A stretch of DNA of 45,927 nucleotides from Prorocentrum cordatum (GCA_963575745.1 CAUYUJ010016155.1:214657-260583), one strand, 5' to 3'; positions 1 to 10,486 are shown, numbered from the stretch's first letter. Made by a program: numbers and translations. Notes: generated by a model from the letters alone, not told the origin.

Positions 1-793
1 TCTTGCATGGTCGACCTCCGGATTGTCGGGCCGAGCAGGAGCTGCCGAGAGCGGCGAGAACGAACAGCGCACCAACGCCAGGCAGCCAACACCACGCGCA
101 GTCGGCCAGCAGTGCTGCGAGGCCGCGGGGGAAGGGGCGAATGCAGGGGAAGGCATGAGCATCAAGGCCCCGCAAACGGGAACATCGAAGAACCAGGACA
201 CTCCCCAGGGCCGCTGGAGGCCTGATGAGGCCTCCGGGGACTTCTGCTGGCAGCAGCGGCCGACGGCACGGCGGGCGGAGGCGCCATCGCGGCGCGGCGA
301 AGGCCAGAAGAAGACAACACTGCATGAACATGAACTGTTGCGTACCTGCTTCCTGATCCAACATCCCGCCTTCCATTCCTCCTGCCTCCGCTGTCCTCCC
401 GAGTACTGCCCAACCCTCCCTCCATCCTCCACGGCCCTTCCCGACACCTTCTCGCCTCCCTTGCCCCGCCTCTTCCGCCCCCCTCTCTGCTAATCCCACT
501 CTTCTACAGCCAAGACGCTGGAATAAGGGCCACTTCGGGCTCAGGAGGGGCTCTGGTTTTCGGGCCGTTCCTTAGATTTAGGTGGGGGGGCGTACTCGTG
601 ACCGGAAGAGCCCTTTCGTTCCACATTCAGCGTTCCTTGCGGCAACACGATGACTGTAATCCCTCTCTTCCCTCCCTCCTATGTTCGAGGCTCAGGCGCG
701 TGCATGGGTGCTCGAATACCTCTGAGCGGCCCCATCGCTGAGCGAGGCTAGCGAGCAAAATACCTTTCCTATCTCATGGCGTCGTATGTGTTT
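1..793. other. No recognisable gene
   Basis: GC-rich unique sequence. A 156-residue open frame on the plus strand (23-493) has no recognisable domain, and its C-terminal half is a Pro/Ser-rich translation of a C- and T-rich stretch. I see no RNA gene or repeat here. Confidence 0.5.
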
Positions 794-884
794 CGTTGTC
801 CGGGTCCGCGCGGCGCCGGAGGCGCCGCCAGGGCGATCCGGTGCCGACCCCAGAGAAATCCGCGCGGACCTCCGACAGCTTGCT
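794..884 (+). repeat. Possible short copy of inverted-repeat family B
   Basis: The right end near 859-879 reads CCGCGCGGACCTCCGACAG, which closely matches the right terminus of the element at 16760-16913 and also occurs near 19057-19075. The left end (GTTGTCC-GGGTCCGCGCGG, near 795-814) is an imperfect inverted match to it. The internal part GCCGCCAGGG...GCCGACCCCAGA is shared with the copy near 19.03 kb. No target duplication is evident, so this may be a dispersed repeat rather than a transposon. Confidence 0.4.
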
Positions 885-944
885 CCATCCACGCGGCCGA
901 TGCTCCTTCGCGGGGGCGGCGGCGGCAGCGGCGCGCGGCTCGGG

Positions 945-1186
945 TTCGGTCGGGCGTGTCCCCCTGCAGGTGGATTTGGGCGAAAAATGAACCAGAAATT
1001 CAAAATAATCCAAAAATCCTCAAAAAATCAGCCCCAGACTACTTCTTCTACTATTCTTGAATGTTCCTCGTGTAGAGGGACGGGCCCGACTTCAGGAACC
1101 CAAAAAAATCCTCAAAGAATCATCCCCAGGCTACTTCTTCTACTGTTCTTGAATGTTCCTCGTGTGGAGGGACGGGCCCGACTTCA
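945..1186 (+). mobile_element. MITE-like DNA transposon, family A copy 1
   Basis: The ends are imperfect inverted repeats (left TTCGGTCGGGCGTGTCCCC, right GGGACGGGCCCGACTTCA). The perfect 8-bp direct repeat GGCTCGGG lies immediately outside at 937-944 and 1187-1194, as expected for a target-site duplication. The interior is A-rich and non-coding, with runs of CAAAAATC and TACTTCTTCTACT. The last roughly 90 bp, including the right inverted repeat, are duplicated in tandem (about 1003-1090 and 1097-1182), making this copy longer than the other two. An 8-bp duplication would suit hAT-like or similar transposases. No transposase is encoded, so the element is non-autonomous. Confidence 0.8.
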
Positions 1187-1410
1187 GGCTCGGGGGCGGG
1201 GGCGGCGCCGCAGTGGCCGTCGGGACGGGCTGGGCGCGTCGCCCGCCGGCGCCAGGCTCGCCGCCTGGGGCGCGCGGAGGGGCGCCCCGCGGCGCGGGCC
1301 CTGCCCCGCCGGGGGCCGCCCGGCCGGCGCCGCCGTCGGCCCTCGAGGAGCGAGGAGCGCAGAGCCACCGCGGGAAGCGACGCCCCGGCGCCCCCGCGGG
1401 CGGCGGATCT

Positions 1411-2383
1411 CTTTATATATATATATATATATATATGTATAATAATATAATAATAATATAATAATAATAATAATAATAAATAATATATACTATATTATAT
1501 ATATTATAATATAAATAATATAATATATAATATATATATATATATAATATATAATATAATATAATATAATATTAATAATATAATATATTAATATTAATAT
1601 AATAAAATATAATATGATATTGATATAATAATATATATAATATATTATATAAATAATATTATATATTAATAATACTAAAATATATATAATAAATGATATA
1701 ATATAATATAATATTATAATATAATATAATATATATATATAATGTATATAATATGATTAATATAATACAAATATAAATATATAATGTAATATAATAACAT
1801 ATAAAATAATATAATATAATATACTATAACAAAACATAATATAACATAACATAATATAATATCATATAATATAATATAATAAAATAAAATAAAATATAAT
1901 ATAATACAATATAATATAATATAATATAATATAATATCACTTAATATAATATAACATAATATAATGTAATATAATATAGTATAATATAATGCAATATAAT
2001 ATGATATAATATAATATAAAATAATATCATTTGATGTAATATAATACAATACAATACAATATAATATATAATAAAATATAAAATATAACATAATATAATA
2101 TAATATAATATAATATAATACAATACAATATAATATAATACAATATAATAAAATATTAATATAATACAATATAATATTAATATAATGTAATATAATATGA
2201 TTTTAATATAATATAATATAAATTTAATTTAATTAATATTATATAATATTAATATAATATGACATAATATATTATATAATATAAATATAATATAATATAA
2301 TATAACAGAATAGAATAGATAGAAAGAATAGAATATACTATACTATAATATAATATATATATTATAAAATATAATAATAATAT

Positions 2384-2453
<70 letters not shown>

Positions 2454-2482
2454 ATATATATATATATATTATATATATTCGA
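1411..2482. repeat. A/T-only low-complexity island
   Basis: About 1.07 kb built almost entirely of A and T: (TA)n runs at both edges (1411-1436 and about 2395-2475) and ATAAT/TATAATATAA units between. It starts and stops abruptly against GC-rich DNA. Tyr/Ile-rich open frames on both strands here are translation of the repeat and are not genes. Confidence 0.9.
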
Positions 2483-2489
2483 ATAAATT

Positions 2490-3015
2490 CGAATGAGGCC
2501 TCGTGGGTTTGCGTGGGCCCCCGGCTCCCCGAGCCTCCCGGGGGCTCCAAAACGGCACCGGAAGGCCCCCGGAGGGGTCCGAAACGGCGTCGGAGTTCCC
2601 CAGAAAAACCCAGGACGGCTTACGGAGGCCCCGAGACGACCCAAGACGGCTTTCAGGCGGCCCAAGATGTTCTCCAGACGGCCCCATACGCCCCAAAGAC
2701 GCCCCCGGACGGCTCCGGGGGGTCCGAGGGCTCCCCCAAGAGGGCTCCATCAAGCAAAAATGGCCACACTCCCTTCGTAAAATGCACATGTTCAACAGAT
2801 TCGACATTTTCCTTTACGACGCGTCCAAGACAGCCCCAGAGGCCTCCAAGATTGCCCAAGACGGCCCCCAAGAGGACCCAAAGATGGCTCAGACGGCCCC
2901 AGGACGGCCCAAGGGGCGCCCAAGACGGCCCAAGAGGACCCCAAGAGGTGCCCAAAACGGGCCCAAGAGAGCCCAAGATGGCCCCAAGACGGCCCAAGTG
3001 GCGCCCAAGGCCGCC
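2490..3015. repeat. Degenerate short repeat with CCAAGAYGGCCC core
   Basis: Irregularly spaced variants of CCCAAGACGGCCC / CCCCAAGATGGC (strongest at 2845-3015) with weaker related spacing back to 2490. The repeat leaves several frames open on both strands, giving Gly-Pro-Ser-Trp-rich translations without a domain. Similar wording recurs weakly near 40.4 kb and 41.64-41.75 kb. Its right edge is where the DIRS-like element stops. Confidence 0.7.
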
Positions 3016-3016
3016 T

Positions 3017-3136
3017 GATGTCATGACGAGGGCCCAGCTTTTTCTCGAAAAAGATGACTCCGTGACCGCGTTCTCTCAGAAACCTGCCGACAGGACCAGT
3101 GCCGGCGAAGGTGTCGAGGAAGACTTTGCAGTGGCC
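3017..3136 (-). pseudogene. Start of a methyltransferase-like domain, truncated
   Basis: In the frame that also carries RT and RNase H, just after the recombinase, the translation reads VFLDTFAGTGPVGRFLRERG followed by HGVIFFEKK. The D-x-F-A-G-T-G core resembles motif I, the AdoMet-binding loop of DNA methyltransferases, followed by a strand ending in an acidic residue. Some DIRS elements carry a methyltransferase in this position. After about 40 residues the frame runs into the degenerate repeat and homology ends. Assignment rests on this single motif and on the position. Confidence 0.45.
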
Positions 3137-4110
3137 GACTCTGGCGCCCCGCCTGGCCGCTGCCAGGCTGCGAGAGAGAGCTTGGTCGACTCGCGCTCGG
3201 GACGCCGGGCAGTCGCCACTACGGCCGCCCCGGACAGCTGCAGCACCAGGCCGAGTTGCGCATGCTCCTCGCGCCTGGCCAGGCTCGAGTAGGTCTTCCA
3301 GCCGCCTCGCTTCATCAACTCCAGCATGGGGCGCAAGTTGCAGGCTTGGTCCTCCGAGGCGCCCACGTGTCTCAGACAGTAAGGTCTGACGCGCAGGTGC
3401 TCGATCCCGAGCCGCCTGCTCGTCGCCCGCCCGTGCCTGAGCAACGCCACGTAGACGAAGAGAAGCACCAGCTCGCGCTGGCCGCGACGGCTGAAGATCT
3501 CCTCCAGCCCTGGCACTGGCAGCTGGTGTCGCGGCAGATCGAGACTCACGCTGCCGTCGACGTCGCCTGTCCTGCCAGGCCTGCCGAGCTCGAGGGCCTG
3601 GATCCGCACGGCACAGCGCCCTTTTGCCCCTGGCAGCCCGTCTCCCGCCGGTGGGACAAGCGGGAAGCGCTGGAGAGCCAGGGCCTCGCTGGGGGGCATG
3701 TCCGTCTCGAAGACCAGCATGGCAAAGGACCCCAGGCTCGGCAAGCCGCAATCGCACGGGTCGAAGGCGATCGCGATGGCCAGCTCGCGCGGCATCGGCG
3801 GCCTCGCCCGGCCCGGCCCGGCCCGCCGCCACCCTGCCAACGCTGCCGAGGCCAAGAAAGGGCCTCGGCGCAGCGGACGAGGGATGGCAGGCTCTGCCCA
3901 CCGCACGGCCGCCAGAGTCATCTCCCCGGCGTTCTCGGTCGCTCCAGAGTCGTACAGGTGCTCGACGTAGCTCGTCAGGAGCACGTCCCACTTGTCCTTG
4001 TCGAGCGTGGGCGCCCTCATCAGCAGTCGCCACCTCAGCAGTATCTCCAGGTGCGCCAGGTAGATGTCCTGTGTCGCTGGGGCCACCGACGACGCACCCA
4101 GCGCAGAAAC
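3076..4110 (-). pseudogene. DIRS-like tyrosine recombinase, active site eroded
   Basis: This is the C-terminal part of a 575-codon open frame. It begins with a core-binding-like helical segment (TQDIYLAHLEILLRWR ... LLTSYVEHLYDSGATE) and goes on to the catalytic domain: LVFETDMPPSEALAL where an Arg is expected before Pro-Ser-Glu, VRPYCLRHVGASED where His-x-x-Arg is expected and Tyr-x-x-Arg is seen, and GGWKTYSSLARREEHAQL where the Tyr nucleophile is expected and Arg is found. DIRS elements use this enzyme in place of a DDE integrase. The fold is recognisable, but three catalytic positions are substituted, so the long open frame probably persists because GC-rich DNA has few stops. It lies in a different frame from the RT-RNase H part upstream. 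Confidence 0.7.
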
Positions 4111-4559
4111 TCCGAAGACGAGCCCCGTCAGCCGGGCTGCCGCGCGCCCCGCGCTCCCGATCAAGGTCGAGGGCGACTGGCGCATCGCCTGCCGCACCTG
4201 CTGTCGCCGAGCGTAGCCCGTCCGGCGCGTCGGGCGCGCCGCGGCGCTCCATGCCGGCCCCGGCCCCAGGTGGCGTTGAGCCACGGGCGGGCTGGCGGTT
4301 GGAGCAACCGCGAAGCGGGCTGACACTCGAGCAGGTGTTGCGGCCGACGACGTCGGCAGCTGCGTTGCGTCCAGCCTGACCGCCGCGCGCAGCCTCCCAG
4401 AGCCCCGGTAGGCCGTAGGCGAACGGGACCGCGGCCGCGAGGCGTCGGAGGCCCGGAGGATGCGGAACCCCATCGCCGATGACCGCCCCCACGACTCCAG
4501 AAAGAGGGGGGGGCCCGCTGCGGCTCGCCAGACAATCCGAGCCACCAGGGTTACTGACA

Positions 4560-6653
4560 TAGAAGTACTTAGCGTGGTGCTCGCTGGCGGGGTCGCACCG
4601 TCGGCTCGGGGCATCTGCACTATTCCACTCCGAAGGAATCCAGCGATACACAAAGCGGCATCCAGAGGCAATAGCGAGCGCACACAGTTCTCGACACCGA
4701 CGAAGAAGGAACCAAGGGCCCCCTCTCCCTTTGGTGGCAGCACAGACCCAGGCCATCGAGTCGCTGAGGATGAGGTGCCGATGGTCCCCGAGACGCTTGT
4801 CACGACTGATACGTCGAGCAGCCCACAGGGCCGCCTCCGCCTCCAGGTTCAGAATCTTCTCCTTCGTCCTCCACCTTCTTGCCGCAATGACGCACCAAGG
4901 GGGGTCCTTGGCAAACCACTCGGGAACTTCAGGGAACTCCGTCTGGGCTCCAGTCTCCAGGAAGTCGTGATCAGACCCACGGGCGAGGAACGAGAAGGGC
5001 ACCTCAATGTCTTCTAGAACATCGCGCGGCCTAGCACACTTGCGAAGCTCTCCACGGAATCGACAACGTTCACTAACACGGCCAACCTTCCCGACGCTGT
5101 TAGACTCGAACTGGCACGCCGTGACACCGAACCCGTGTAGCGACGCGTCCACACAGGTAACCTCCGAACTCCAGGGGATACCCAGCCGAGCAACAGCCGT
5201 GGGGAGGAGAGCCCATGCGAGCCAACACTCGTGCCTGACTGAGCTCCAGACCCACGCGGGTCGGTCTCGAAAACGCGTGCTAAAGGTCCAAGCTGCAGAG
5301 AAGATTGAGAGCAACTCCGGACGAAGCTGAAACACCGCAGAGACATGGCCTACCAGACGAGCGATCTGACGTCCAGTCCGACGAACCCGGCCCTGGAAGA
5401 CCGCCTTCAAAGCCAAGGAGATCCTCCAAAACTTACGCCCAGAAGGGACCCAAGACGACCCCGAACCACCCAAGCAATACCCAAGAAAGGGGGCGCCGTC
5501 GGGCTCCGCGTCAGCGTCAAGACCGGCACTTTTCACAGCAGACAACATTTTCGCAAGCCCATCACTCGAGCGACTGGCTGAGAGCGAGAGAGACGCAAAG
5601 TTGCCTACGTAAATAGCACTGACGGCGCCTTGCTGGGTGAGGGGGTCCAGGGGTCTGCGCTGGGCCAAGAAGGGATCCCTGGGGACGGCGGGGGCCAGTA
5701 GGTTCTTCATCGCAGACTGGACAAAGTACACTGCCCACGACCAGCCCATAGGTACAACACGGAGCCTGAACCTGACCAGCCCCGAGGGATCGGGCGGGCC
5801 CAGGGCGCGCCTTACCCGAACAGGAAGGTCGGACCAGCGCACCGGGGGGAGCCCAAACCAGCTTCGCAGACGGTCTGGTAGCAGAAACTGATAAAAACAG
5901 CACGTGACATCTCCCGGAGCACAATGCAGACCAGTCCCAGGTGGGATCTCCAAGGAGCCAAGTGCCTGAGCGGCAGCAAGAGAGGTGTACAGAGGGGGGA
6001 AACGAGGTATTAGCGTCACGCGTATCAAAGATGGGACGCAAGGCACCGTCTTTCTTTCTCACAAAAAAAGGGATGACCATCTTCGTAGACTCCCCTACCT
6101 CCAGCATCTGACGAGACAGGAGGTCACTCAAAAAACGACCGAAAGCCTTCTTACCCTTGGCAAGTCTGGGGTCGAAGGCCAATTTCCCAGCAAAACTGTT
6201 GTCAGCCTGAGCGGCGTTAGTCAGAAGCCCAGCGGATTCCCCTGCCAACAGAAAGCGATCCGACGCGGGAAGCACATCCTCAAGACGTGTCACCCCGGTG
6301 GCTACGCGAGGCAATGAGACTTTACCTCGTTGGTAGAGTGCATGGCTCCCGCTGGTCAGGTCATCACCATAACCAGGGTCGGTTCCCAAGGTGCTTTTGA
6401 CGGCACTCTGGAAGGTCATATCACTCGGTAGCTCAGGAATTGCGGCGTACATGCAAGCGAGACGAGACAAGGCGCGGGCCTGCAAAACTGTCGTCGGCTG
6501 CGCAGGCGTCGTCTGACCACGACCCCCGATCGAGTTAAGCGCTCGAATCCCTCCCTGCAGCCACCGCGCAGAAGGGCCCGTGGAGCACAGGCCAGGCGGG
6601 GGACCAGCGCAGGGAAGGGGGAACACGGCCCTGACCCTCGATGGCGGCAGCAC
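4560..6653 (-). pseudogene. DIRS-like reverse transcriptase with RNase H, frameshifted
   Basis: The first part, in the frame open from 6653, includes MVIPFFVRKKDGALRPIFD, the conserved entry to the RT palm. A one-base excess in the G6 run at 5994-5999 (C6 on the coding strand) then moves homology to the frame open from 6046, which continues with SLAAAQALGSLEI, GDVTCCFYQF and VVPMGWSWAVYF. The catalytic box reads YVGN at about 5599-5610, so an Asp expected in this position is Gly. RNase H follows, with VDASLHGFGV, an acidic LEAEAALWAA, ILSDSMAWVC and YRWIPSEWNSADAPSRR near 4580-4660. Order and spacing fit the DIRS RT-RH module. The product would copy the element's RNA and remove the template, but this copy is not functional as it stands. 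Confidence 0.75.
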
Positions 6654-7881
6654 CTCCCGCGCCGCCGCCGCCGCCGCCGCCGCCGGAGCCCGAAGACGCC
6701 AGCGCGGCCAGGTTGCGATCCTTGCAACCCATGCGGCGCCCCTTCAAGGTCTTATCCTCCTGCCCCACCTCCTCTGCTACGTACTCGGCCAGGCTGGGCG
6801 AGACCAGAGCTGCGCAGCCCGACGTGACCCCGAGGAGGAGGTGCCTCTCGGCGGCTACACCAGCGGCGGCTCCGGGCCCCTCAGTCACCTGCTTCAGCTT
6901 CACCGCGTAGTGCTCCTTCCCCAGCTGATAGCAACGGGAGATCGCCTCGAGGGTGCTGCTGTTCGGCCGATTCAGCTGATCGCACTGTCCGCTGAGCTCG
7001 AAAAGCTCCGAAGGGCAGAGGTGGTCGTACAGCCCCGGGCCCGCCGTCGTCGCCCTCAGCATCTGCCGCCACCGATGGTGGCGCGCCACAGGGCTCTGGC
7101 CCCCCTTGTGGAACGCCTCAATCAGCCAGACTGTCGCCCGCGGGCCGCCGACGGGAAAGTCATCGAAGGTCTCGCCCGAGAAGGCACCCCGAGCACTCCG
7201 GACCGAATGCGTCCTCTCACCGCGAGGGTTGTACTGCTCCGGCAGCGCCCTCACGTCGTCGTCACCAGCACGCAGCGCCAGCTGCGCCGACATCGGCACG
7301 ATCTCCCCCTTTCGGGTGAGGAGCTCCGAGCGCCCGTCGGTGACGCACCGGTCGTTCAGGCCGCCTGTCACCTGCTCGTGCATTTGCTGGCCGCACCCGC
7401 CGGTGAGAAGATACCAGGTCGTCCCGTGCGGCGCGTCGTCGAGCTCCCTCGGCATGGGGCTGCGTGGCATAGAAGTGCCGCCCCTCCCGTCCAGCGGAGT
7501 CGGTCCCCCGCCTGTCACCTGAGCCGCGTCGTTCCCCGCCTCAGCGAGCGGGATCGGTGCCGCTCTGCACTCGTCGCTCTCAAGCAGCCTGGCCAGCTCG
7601 CGGGCGGTGTCCAGACGCAGCTGGATGTCCTCCTCCAGGTCCTCTGGGGCGAAGTGGTAGTCCCGCCTCGGGTGCAGTCGGCGGGGCGCGCCGCCCTGGG
7701 GACCCGAGACGGCCAGGTCCTCGTAGTCCGTGAACTGCCTAACGTAGATGTCCCCGTCGAGGGTGGACACGACCACCCCCGTCCCGCACTCGTACATGCA
7801 CGGGCGCTCGTGCCACAGAACATCCGCGCGGTCGAACAGTCCCCAAAGGCGCTGCCCCGCATGCGGCCTCGACAGCTCCAT
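6535..7881 (-). CDS. DIRS-like ORF1 (gag-position protein)
   Basis: An uninterrupted 448-codon frame and the most intact coding part of the element. The N-terminal third contains a W-x-L...TLDGDIYVRQF segment, as in ORF1 of dinoflagellate DIRS elements. The C-terminal half (about residues 300-400) has a helical stretch beginning RPNSSTLEAISRCYQLG, then a charged region ending KTLKGRRMGCKD, and finally a poly-Gly run. That fits a structural or RNA-binding role at the gag position, but the role is inferred. The start is the first ATG of the frame. The stop at 6535 lies about 119 bp inside the beginning of the RT frame, which is read in another frame, so RT expression would have needed a shift or re-initiation. 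The Gly run comes from a GCC/GGC repeat. Confidence 0.55.
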   Translation of the reverse strand: MELSRPHAGQRLWGLFDRADVLWHERPCMYECGTGVVVSTLDGDIYVRQFTDYEDLAVSGPQGGAPRRLHPRRDYHFAPEDLEEDIQLRLDTARELARLLESDECRAAPIPLAEAGNDAAQVTGGGPTPLDGRGGTSMPRSPMPRELDDAPHGTTWYLLTGGCGQQMHEQVTGGLNDRCVTDGRSELLTRKGEIVPMSAQLALRAGDDDVRALPEQYNPRGERTHSVRSARGAFSGETFDDFPVGGPRATVWLIEAFHKGGQSPVARHHRWRQMLRATTAGPGLYDHLCPSELFELSGQCDQLNRPNSSTLEAISRCYQLGKEHYAVKLKQVTEGPGAAAGVAAERHLLLGVTSGCAALVSPSLAEYVAEEVGQEDKTLKGRRMGCKDRNLAALASSGSGGGGGGGGAGGAAAIEGQGRVPPSLRWSPAWPVLHGPFCAVAAGRDSSA

Positions 7882-8240
7882 GTATCACCACCGTTAACGG
7901 GCCGACTAGCAGTGATCTGCCCGCGCGGCGCCTTCCCGTCGATGGCCTGCACCCTCGTAGTCGGGAATCCCCACAGCAGCCTCGGGCGCCAGCCAAGGAG
8001 CGACGTCACGCTCAGGATGCCGATGAGTGCTGGCGGCCGCCAGGAACTGCCTTCGGAACAGAGGCTGGTGAATTCGTCAGCAGGCGCTGGCTGCACTGGC
8101 GGGCTCCACAGTTATGCGAAAGGAGACTGAAGTTGCCGAAAGAGACGAGCCCACTGAGAGTCTCCGTGAGCGTCCTATCACGGTCAGAGATGGCTTGAGA
8201 AACCGTGGCCGCGGTGTATACATTCGCATGCACGCATTTC
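7882..8240. other. No recognisable gene
   Basis: Unique sequence upstream (minus strand) of the DIRS-like ORF1. It might contain the 5' terminal repeat of the element, but I could not identify one. Confidence 0.4.
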
Positions 8241-8752
8241 CGTGTGTGTGTGTGCGTGTGTGTGCGTGTGTGTGTGTGTGCGTGTGTGTGTGTGTGTGCG
8301 TGTGTGTGTGTGCGTGTGTGTGTGTGTNNNNNNNNNNNNNNNNNNNNNNNNNNNNNNNNNNNNNNNNNNNNNNNNNNNNNNNNNNNNNNNNNNNNNNNNN
8401 NNNNNNNNNNNNNNNNNNNNNNNNNNNGTTTGTGTGTTTGTGTGTTTGTGTGTTTGGGTGTTTGTGTGTTTGTGTGTTTGTGTGTTTGTGTGTTTGTGTG
8501 TTTGTGTGTTTGTGTGTTTGTGTGTTTGTGTGTTTGTGTGTTTGTGTGTTTGTGTGTTTGTGTGTTTGTGTGTTTGTGTGTGTGTGTTTGTGTGTTTGTG
8601 TGTTTGTGTGTTTGTGTGTGTTTGTGTGTTTGTGTGTTTGTGTGTTTGTGTGTTTGTGTGTGTTTGTGTGTTTGTGTGTTTGTGTGTTTGTGTGTTTGTG
8701 TGTTTGTGTGTTTGTGTGTTTGTGTGTGCGTGTGAGTGTGTGTGTGTGTTGG
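8241..8752 (+). repeat. (TG)n and (TTTGTGTG)n minisatellite around a gap
   Basis: Left of the gap it is TGTGTGCG-type dinucleotide repeat. Right of the gap (8428-8735) it is a very regular 8-bp unit TTTGTGTG with a few units shortened or extended by TG. Cys/Val and Thr/His translations on both strands are repeat artefacts. Confidence 0.95.
8328..8427. other. Assembly gap (100 N)
   Basis: Exactly 100 N inside the TG-type repeat, the usual placeholder for a gap of unknown length. True repeat length is therefore unknown. Confidence 1.
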
Positions 8753-9420
8753 CCCCTGGGGGCCCGAAGATATCCATGTCCACCGCCCGCCGAGGTCCCC
8801 GAAGATGGATCCTCCCGGCGGTGGTCGTGTAGAACTTCCCGCTTCGGGGGAGGCGGCGCGACGGCCCTGGCCGGGCCCATCCTGGGCCCCGGGGAGCGGT
8901 GCGTGCGCCCTCCCGGCTCGGCCCGGGGGGGGGGGGGAATGCCGCACCGCTCCCGGGGCCCAGGCTGGGCGCGGCCGGGGGCAGCAGGGGATCTCTCGTA
9001 GGCAGAGCTCGCGGCCCGAGGAGGGAGGTCATCGGAAAGTGGAGGGAGGTCATCGGAAAGTGCTCGGGTGGCCTCTGGAAGTCGGCCGCCCCCTCCGGGG
9101 CCTCCCGAGGCCTCCGAGGACCTCTCGGGGGCTCGGGGATCGGAGGCGGAGGCGAGACGGGCCGATCCTGCCCCCCGCTCGTCTCCCCCGCCCCCCCGGG
9201 GGGAGCGGGAGAGGAAGGAGGGCTGGCAGAGGGCGGGGGCACGGCCGTCGTGCTGCTGTGAGGCACGCGCGAAGCGAGGGGCGAAGGGGCTGCCCTGGCC
9301 ACCGCGGGCCTCCTTCCACGAGCAGGCTCCCGGGGCCCAGGCCCGAGGAGCGGCCCGGAGGCCGAGGCCCTCCCGAGCCTCAGAGTGGTCCTTGCTTCAG
9401 CGTGTGGTCCTTGGGTCTAC
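8753..9420. other. No recognisable gene
   Basis: GC-rich sequence with a G10 run near 8929-8938 and a short direct duplication GGAGGGAGGTCATCGGAAAG (about 9023-9061). Open frames have no domain content. Confidence 0.5.
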
Positions 9421-9560
9421 TCCTCCTCCTCCTCCTCCTCCTCCTCCTCCTCCTCCTCCTCCTCCTCCTCCTCCTCCTCCTCCTCCTCCTCCTCCTCCTC
9501 CTCCTCCTCCTCCTCCTCCTCCTCCTCCTCCTCCTCCTCCTCCTCCTCCTCCTCCTCCTC
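9421..9560 (+). repeat. Perfect (TCC)n microsatellite
   Basis: About 46 uninterrupted TCC units. Poly-Leu, poly-Ser, poly-Pro, poly-Glu and poly-Arg open frames over it are translations of the repeat. Confidence 0.98.
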
Positions 9561-10486
9561 AGATCGACATCCCCTGGATCCACGCATGCCGACACCTCTT
9601 TGCTGCTTCCCCAGCCTTCCGTCGAGGGCGAGCCGCGCCGAAGACCAGGGCCCCTCCTGAGCCCCCAACTGGTCCTTCCAGGCACAATCCAGAGTAAGAA
9701 CAAAAAAACCTTTGGAGTTCCGTCTGCAAGTTAGAGCTCCCTGGACGTCACCATTGGCTCAGGATGGGCCGACGAAGCAGGGATGCAAGGGTAGCCTTGA
9801 TGAAGCAGCGCAGCCTTACAATGGATGTTGACTGTACTTGAGCGCTCTAGCGAACCAGCTCCGTGCAGCTGGTCTTCCCAGCACGGGGGGGGGAGCGCCA
9901 GGAGTGACCGCGTCTCGAGGGAGGGTGCCTGGCGGTGGGGCCGAAGCGGGCTGCACGCCGCAGACGTTTGTAGCCCCCTGTTGCTTGCGACCCCCGTTTT
10001 TCGTCCACCACGATCCCCCCATATTGGCAAGATGTTCGGAACTGCGATACGATGAAAGAGAATAACAAACAAGCCAAAAAGAAATGCCCCCCTCCCCCGC
10101 TTCGCCCCCTCCTCCCTAGAGCGGCGGAGGAGGCGGGAGAAGCGGCCGTGGGCGCAGATCTCTGTGTCTGAGGCTACGGAGGGGTCGCACCTCCACCTGG
10201 TCACAGACAGCTGGCCCCACGGCGTCGTCCGAACGGGCATCAGCGGGCTTCACATGGACCAGGACTGCGTCCTCATGTGGAGGAGAGGGACCGGGGGATG
10301 CGAGATGGAGAAGCGGGCCAGGCCACATGGGTCCAGTCTTTCCCCGATCCCCAGGCATGTTCCAGGCATCGGAAAGCCACTGACTTCCACCGGCAAAGGT
10401 CTGTCCAGATCCGCCCGCTCAGCTCCGCGCCAGGCGACGCTGCTCGTGCGGATTGCTACGTGTTTGGATCAACGGCCCCAGATTGG
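9561..10486. other. No recognisable gene
   Basis: Mixed-composition sequence. Short open frames on both strands (up to 169-180 codons) carry no domain that I can identify. No RNA gene seen. Confidence 0.45.

Larger units (their letters stand above)
3017..7881 (-). mobile_element. DIRS-like tyrosine-recombinase retrotransposon, decayed
   Basis: Read on the minus strand, the order is an ORF1 of the kind found upstream of dinoflagellate DIRS reverse transcriptases, then RT plus RNase H, then a tyrosine recombinase, then the opening of a methyltransferase-like domain. That order is diagnostic for DIRS-group elements, some of which carry a methyltransferase. The reading frame changes at least three times, and the RT and recombinase active sites are altered. 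The 3' side is cut off against the CCAAGAYGGCCC repeat. I did not identify the terminal or split repeats that DIRS elements use, so the outer limits are only those of the coding parts. Confidence 0.75.

Noticed and set aside
1714-2169. A Tyr/Ile-rich membrane-like protein
   Set aside because: Translation of the A/T-only island, with no other protein feature.
2792-6046. A single 1084-residue protein on the minus strand
   Set aside because: Only its first half is RT/RNase H. The rest is an accidental frame beside the recombinase frame, then a short methyltransferase-like stretch, then repeat translation.
6580-8130. A 516-residue plus-strand protein
   Set aside because: It is antisense to the DIRS ORF1, whose minus-strand translation has family-specific segments. 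The plus frame is an Arg/Leu-rich shadow.
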